64,000 bases of DNA, taken from NCBI GenBank assembly GCA_963920575.1, contig OY986963.1, positions 4,812,896 through 4,876,895 on the forward strand, in the 5' to 3' direction. Below, one piece after another: positions 60,654 through 64,000 of this stretch. The DNA is from Narthecium ossifragum. Taxonomy: Eukaryota > Streptophyta > Magnoliopsida > Dioscoreales > Nartheciaceae. Made by a program: the position numbers and the translations under genes. The first letter of the stretch is position 1. Each line of letters opens with the position of its first letter. Under the pieces are notes generated by a model that saw nothing but the letters and a program-made list of their open reading frames with translations, was not told the DNA's origin and ran no database searches.

Positions 60654-61128
60654 TGGTCATATTGATATTTGTTATGTTCTCCACTATCGTGTATATTGAC
60701 ATGCAATTTTCATGTCTTCTCAGATAACTTAAGCTAATGTAATATTTGGTGATTCAACATGGTATGAGACTCGTAGTTTAAGCCCTATTTTTATCAGTTC
60801 AAATGGCACATTTTCTGCATTGGTTTCTTGTTTGTTTCAAATAAATGCTGGATTTTATTTTTCCTTTAGTACTGGAGGTTCATGTGCAAATGTTGTTATT
60901 AGAGAACCAGTTCGTGTCGAAGAAGGGTGGAAGCGGCGAAGGTTGATTGATAAGATTACTCAACTTGCTAAACAACTCTTCTTACTATTGCAGGAATACT
61001 TGATGAAGGGTGGAAGCAGCAAAGGTTGATTGATAAGATTACTTATAGAAGCTGTTTATAGCTAGCAACAGCTTGGTAGATGCCATATGGCCTCATAGAC
61101 TAGTTATATGATTTCTAATCTTGGCTTT

Positions 61129-61262
61129 AGATTTTGAATGATCACAAATGACCACATTGGACTTAAATTTAGTGACTTACCCTTTCTTTGAGTCTCGATC
61201 ATTGTTTCCCATATGGTTAGGCAATGACTAACAGGATATTGGCAGTCAAATCTCACCTGAGA
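61129..61262 (+). repeat. inverted repeat, right arm (134 bp)
   Basis: AGATTTTGAATGATCACAAA to CTCACCTGAGA pairs with 60521-60653. About 475 bp lie between the arms. This arm is the native sequence, since it also exists in copy 1. Confidence 0.88.
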
Positions 61263-62149
61263 ATGGGCTATTATTTGATCAATAAGAGAATAGTTGGCCA
61301 AAAAATTGTCCAACATATGGACTGAAAAGGGTTTCTTGTTTCATATCTCTATAATCCTCTCACTTGTGTTCTCTTGCCTTTTTCGTTCCCCATCTCAATG
61401 GTCTAGCTAGGGCTTTCAAAAAAAGGAGAAGGGGCTTCTTGATTTGCTTTTGCACAATTTCTCCAATTCGCACGAAGAGATCAGGTATGATGATCACCAC
61501 ATAGTACATGGATTGCACAGCAAAGGATCTTGTTTGTTGGGGGGACTCCTTTGAAACCCCTCTAAATCGGACATCATATGGTCTAACACCTAAAAAGCAG
61601 CATATTTTACTCTTGGCCTTGAAATGAATCAACTCATAATTCATGTTAAACATAAAGTTGGTGCAGTGGAACTTCAGCCCTGCATCCTTTCCATTAAATC
61701 ATGCACATCGCGAATAATATGTAGCAACTTTGTCCTCTTCGCTTTTGATGCTTTGATTGAATGAGTTACCCTCATACAAGGCCCTCTCTTTCTGTCTTTT
61801 ATGGGGATAGCAATTGCTTTTTAATCTCATTACTCCTATTTTTTGGTATCTTTGATAGCTTTCTTATGCTTTCTTTTGAGAGTTCATTCTTAGTGACACT
61901 TAGAAATCTGTATATCCGTATGTAAATATGTCCAATTTGTTTGAACTCTCTGAAATGGGTTGCACTTGGAAGGTTGCTGAGCCCCAGCCATCTTTTTCCC
62001 GATGTACTTATTTGGATGCTGACTGTTGTCTTGCAATTGCTGCTTTGCTTGGTGCAGGTAGATTTGTTTGGTGAGATAGAACTGCTTCTTTTTGTGGGAG
62101 GCTTTCTGTAACCTGCTCATTTCCTCTGCTTCTGCCGTCAAAAATTTCT

Positions 62150-63844
62150 ATGGAAGTAGTGATTTGGAAAGCACATCGAGATGTTCTTGCTTTTGCATGC
62201 TCTCGGTCACATCGCCTTCTTAGAGATTGCCATTCCCTGAGGAAGTCATCACTGTCTAGGATAGTGAGATTCCATGGCGCCGTTGACTTCCAGGATCAAA
62301 CTGATAACAGAAGTGATCCTCTTACGCTTGCAAATCTTGAATCTAGAGTCGAGTCTGGGAAGAAAGGGAAAATTGTTAAGCATGGAAATCTGAAAACAAC
62401 TTTGAACGTTTCGCCAATGAAAGCTAAACCAGTTCGGAACAATGTGTCTAAGGTAGAGGTGAAAAATGCAATACCATTTGATGGAGCTCCTTTTGCTGCT
62501 AAGACCTTCTCTGAGCTTGGCCTTTCAGCTTTGCTGATTGATCGATTAGATAAGGAAGGGCTGACTGCCCCAACAGATGTCCAGTCAGCTGCTATTCCAA
62601 CTATTCTTGAAAATCACGATGTAGTCATTCAGTCCTACACTGGTTCTGGGAAGACACTTGCCTACCTTCTTCCTATACTCTCCACCGTGGGCCCATTAAA
62701 GAATCCTGCAGAAGCGGATCAGACTGAGCACAAGCAAGGCATAGCAGCAGTCATTGTTGCTCCGTCAAGGGAGTTGGGAATGCAGATAGTGAGGGAGGTG
62801 GAAAAGATTTTGGGTCCAGTTCATAAGAGACTTGTTCAGCAGCTTGTTGGGGGTGCAAACCGTTCCAGGCAAGAAGAGGCTTTGAAAAAGAACAAGCCAG
62901 CCATTGTTGTTGGGACACCTGGTCGGATTGCTGAAATTTCAGCTGCTGGGAAACTGCACACCCATAGTTGCCGCTTCCTGGTCCTTGACGAGGTTGACCA
63001 CCTTTTGTCCTTTAACTTCCGTGAAGACATGCATAGAATACTGGAGCATGTCGGAATGAGGTCTGGTTTGCAACCTAGTGTTATTCTTGGTCCGCTTGCC
63101 AGGCGATCTGAACGCCAGACTATCTTGGTGTCAGCTACAGTACCATTTTCAGTAATTCGGGCTGCTAGGAGCTGGGGAAGAGATCCATTACTCGTCAAGG
63201 CAAAGAGCATAGTTTCTCTAGATTCACTCTCTGTTTCTGGTCCATTATCTGGTACAGACGCTACATCTGCGTCGAGTTCAGTAACGCAAGGAGCAATTGA
63301 CAGCTTGCCTCCGGCCTTGAAACATTACTACTGTGTCAGCAAGTCGCAACACAGTGTGGACACCTTGAGGAGATGTGTCCATGCCCTGGATGCAAAGGCA
63401 GTGATTGCCTTCATGAACCACAGCAAACAGTTAAAAGACGTCGTATTCAAGCTAGAGGCGCGCGGGGTGAAGGCTGCAGAGCTGCATGGGGATCTCGGAA
63501 AACTTGTCAGATCGACAATTCTGAAGAAATTGAAGGATGGAGAGATAAGAGTGTTGGTGACTAATGAGCTATCTGCAAGGGGATTAGACGTGCCAGAGTG
63601 TGATCTAGTGGTGAATCTGGATCTGCCAACTGACTCGATCCACTACGCTCACCGAGCAGGTCGTGCTGGACGGCTTGGCCGAAAGGGGAATGTGGTCACA
63701 ATATGTGAGGTGCCGGAAGTGTTTGTTGTGAAAAAATTAAGGCGGCAACTAGGGTTGACCATCCAATCCTGCGAATTCACTGAAGGTAAGCTTGTAGTCT
63801 GTGAAGATGAAGAAGGGGCAAAGCCAATAGAGGCATTGAGATGA
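62150..63844 (+). CDS. RH47: DEAD-box RNA helicase RH47 (ISE1-like), intact
   Basis: An uninterrupted 564-codon frame. Residues 1-110 form an Arg/Ser-rich leader that could target an organelle. Then come the Q-motif region (FSELGLSALLIDRLDKEG, about 120-146), motif I YTGSGKT (163-169), Ia APSREL (204-209), TPGR (256-259), motif II DEVD (280-283), motif III SAT (328-330), motif V ARGLD (476-480) and motif VI HRAGRAGR (501-508). This matches plant RH47; the Arabidopsis protein ISE1 is a mitochondrial RNA helicase whose loss alters plasmodesmata. Motif II reads DEVD and not DEAD, so catalysis relies on the same acidic pair. The ATG and leader match the truncated copy at 41464. Its upstream flank differs from copy 1: an inverted repeat and a LINE relic lie within 1.5-4 kb, so promoter integrity is uncertain. 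Confidence 0.93.
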   Translation: MEVVIWKAHRDVLAFACSRSHRLLRDCHSLRKSSLSRIVRFHGAVDFQDQTDNRSDPLTLANLESRVESGKKGKIVKHGNLKTTLNVSPMKAKPVRNNVSKVEVKNAIPFDGAPFAAKTFSELGLSALLIDRLDKEGLTAPTDVQSAAIPTILENHDVVIQSYTGSGKTLAYLLPILSTVGPLKNPAEADQTEHKQGIAAVIVAPSRELGMQIVREVEKILGPVHKRLVQQLVGGANRSRQEEALKKNKPAIVVGTPGRIAEISAAGKLHTHSCRFLVLDEVDHLLSFNFREDMHRILEHVGMRSGLQPSVILGPLARRSERQTILVSATVPFSVIRAARSWGRDPLLVKAKSIVSLDSLSVSGPLSGTDATSASSSVTQGAIDSLPPALKHYYCVSKSQHSVDTLRRCVHALDAKAVIAFMNHSKQLKDVVFKLEARGVKAAELHGDLGKLVRSTILKKLKDGEIRVLVTNELSARGLDVPECDLVVNLDLPTDSIHYAHRAGRAGRLGRKGNVVTICEVPEVFVVKKLRRQLGLTIQSCEFTEGKLVVCEDEEGAKPIEALR

Positions 63845-64000
63845 TATACTATCACTTCTCCTTATTGTATGTATTATCAAACATTAATTAGCAGGCTAGA
63901 AGTTTTGTGTTGCTTTCTCGTAAAACTTGTTCCTCCATTTTTCTTCAAGCTCCTTTACTGGAGATCTATCCAAGGGAAACAGTTTTACGTACTAACTAGT

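Larger units (their letters stand above)
60653..64000 (+). repeat. RH47 segmental duplication, copy 2
   Basis: Matches 40010-42045 in direct orientation, including the untranslated leader, an 83-bp local repeat pattern (GAAGGTTGATTGATAAGATT twice) and the 3' flank TTAATTAGCAGGCTAGAAG. It retains the coding segment lost from copy 1 and continues to the window edge. Confidence 0.9.

Noticed and set aside
1..64000. CRISPR arrays, bacterial operons, rRNA and tRNA genes
   Set aside because: None seen by eye. The tandem repeats present have no spacer-repeat structure, and I noticed no tRNA cloverleaf; a tRNAscan run would settle the latter.

Overview
This is a nuclear genomic window from a flowering plant. 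Split genes with GT-AG introns, plant-only families (SLAC1 anion channel, class VIII myosin, GEM-like GRAM protein, NAC remnant, Kunitz inhibitors) and plant L1-type LINEs support this. GC-rich exons (SLAC1 exon 2, first exons of the F-box-like and Vms1 genes) inside AT-rich introns and spacers suggest a monocot, probably not a grass. The species is not determinable here.

Layout: 0-3 kb is repeat-rich (minisatellite, Helitron-like element, foldback MITE, other dispersed repeats). 3-13.7 kb holds two Kunitz inhibitor genes on the minus strand that flank a four-exon GEM-like gene. A 6.1 kb, essentially full-length LINE lies antisense in intron 1 of the GEM-like gene and has a perfect 13-bp target site duplication. 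14-17 kb is gene-poor, with a second foldback element, a decayed NAC gene, two Helitron-like copies and a 34-bp LINE insertion. 17.4-19.7 kb is a two-exon leucine-rich-repeat gene of the At5g23340 type. 20.3-35.1 kb is a complete 23-exon class VIII myosin gene. 35-40 kb is spacer with a third foldback element, a 42-bp tandem repeat and a 5'-truncated LINE.

40-64 kb carries plus-strand genes bounded by two direct copies of an RH47 (DEAD-box helicase) segment. The first copy (40.0-42.0 kb) has lost about 1.27 kb of coding sequence. The second (60.65 kb to the window end) has an intact 564-codon ORF, but its upstream flank is replaced by an inverted repeat and a LINE relic. Between them lie a seven-exon Vms1/ANKZF1 gene, a three-exon SLAC1 gene and a four-exon ACS10/ACS12-type aminotransferase gene.

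The genes look like ordinary independent loci, not a functional cluster. I saw no convincing novel system. The most interesting signals are structural: the intronic LINE, homogenised Kunitz paralogues with a microsatellite-derived Lys9 tail, the split RH47 duplication with its inverted repeat, and families of non-autonomous elements. Splice sites were read by eye and confirmed by reading-frame phase and family conservation, not by transcripts.
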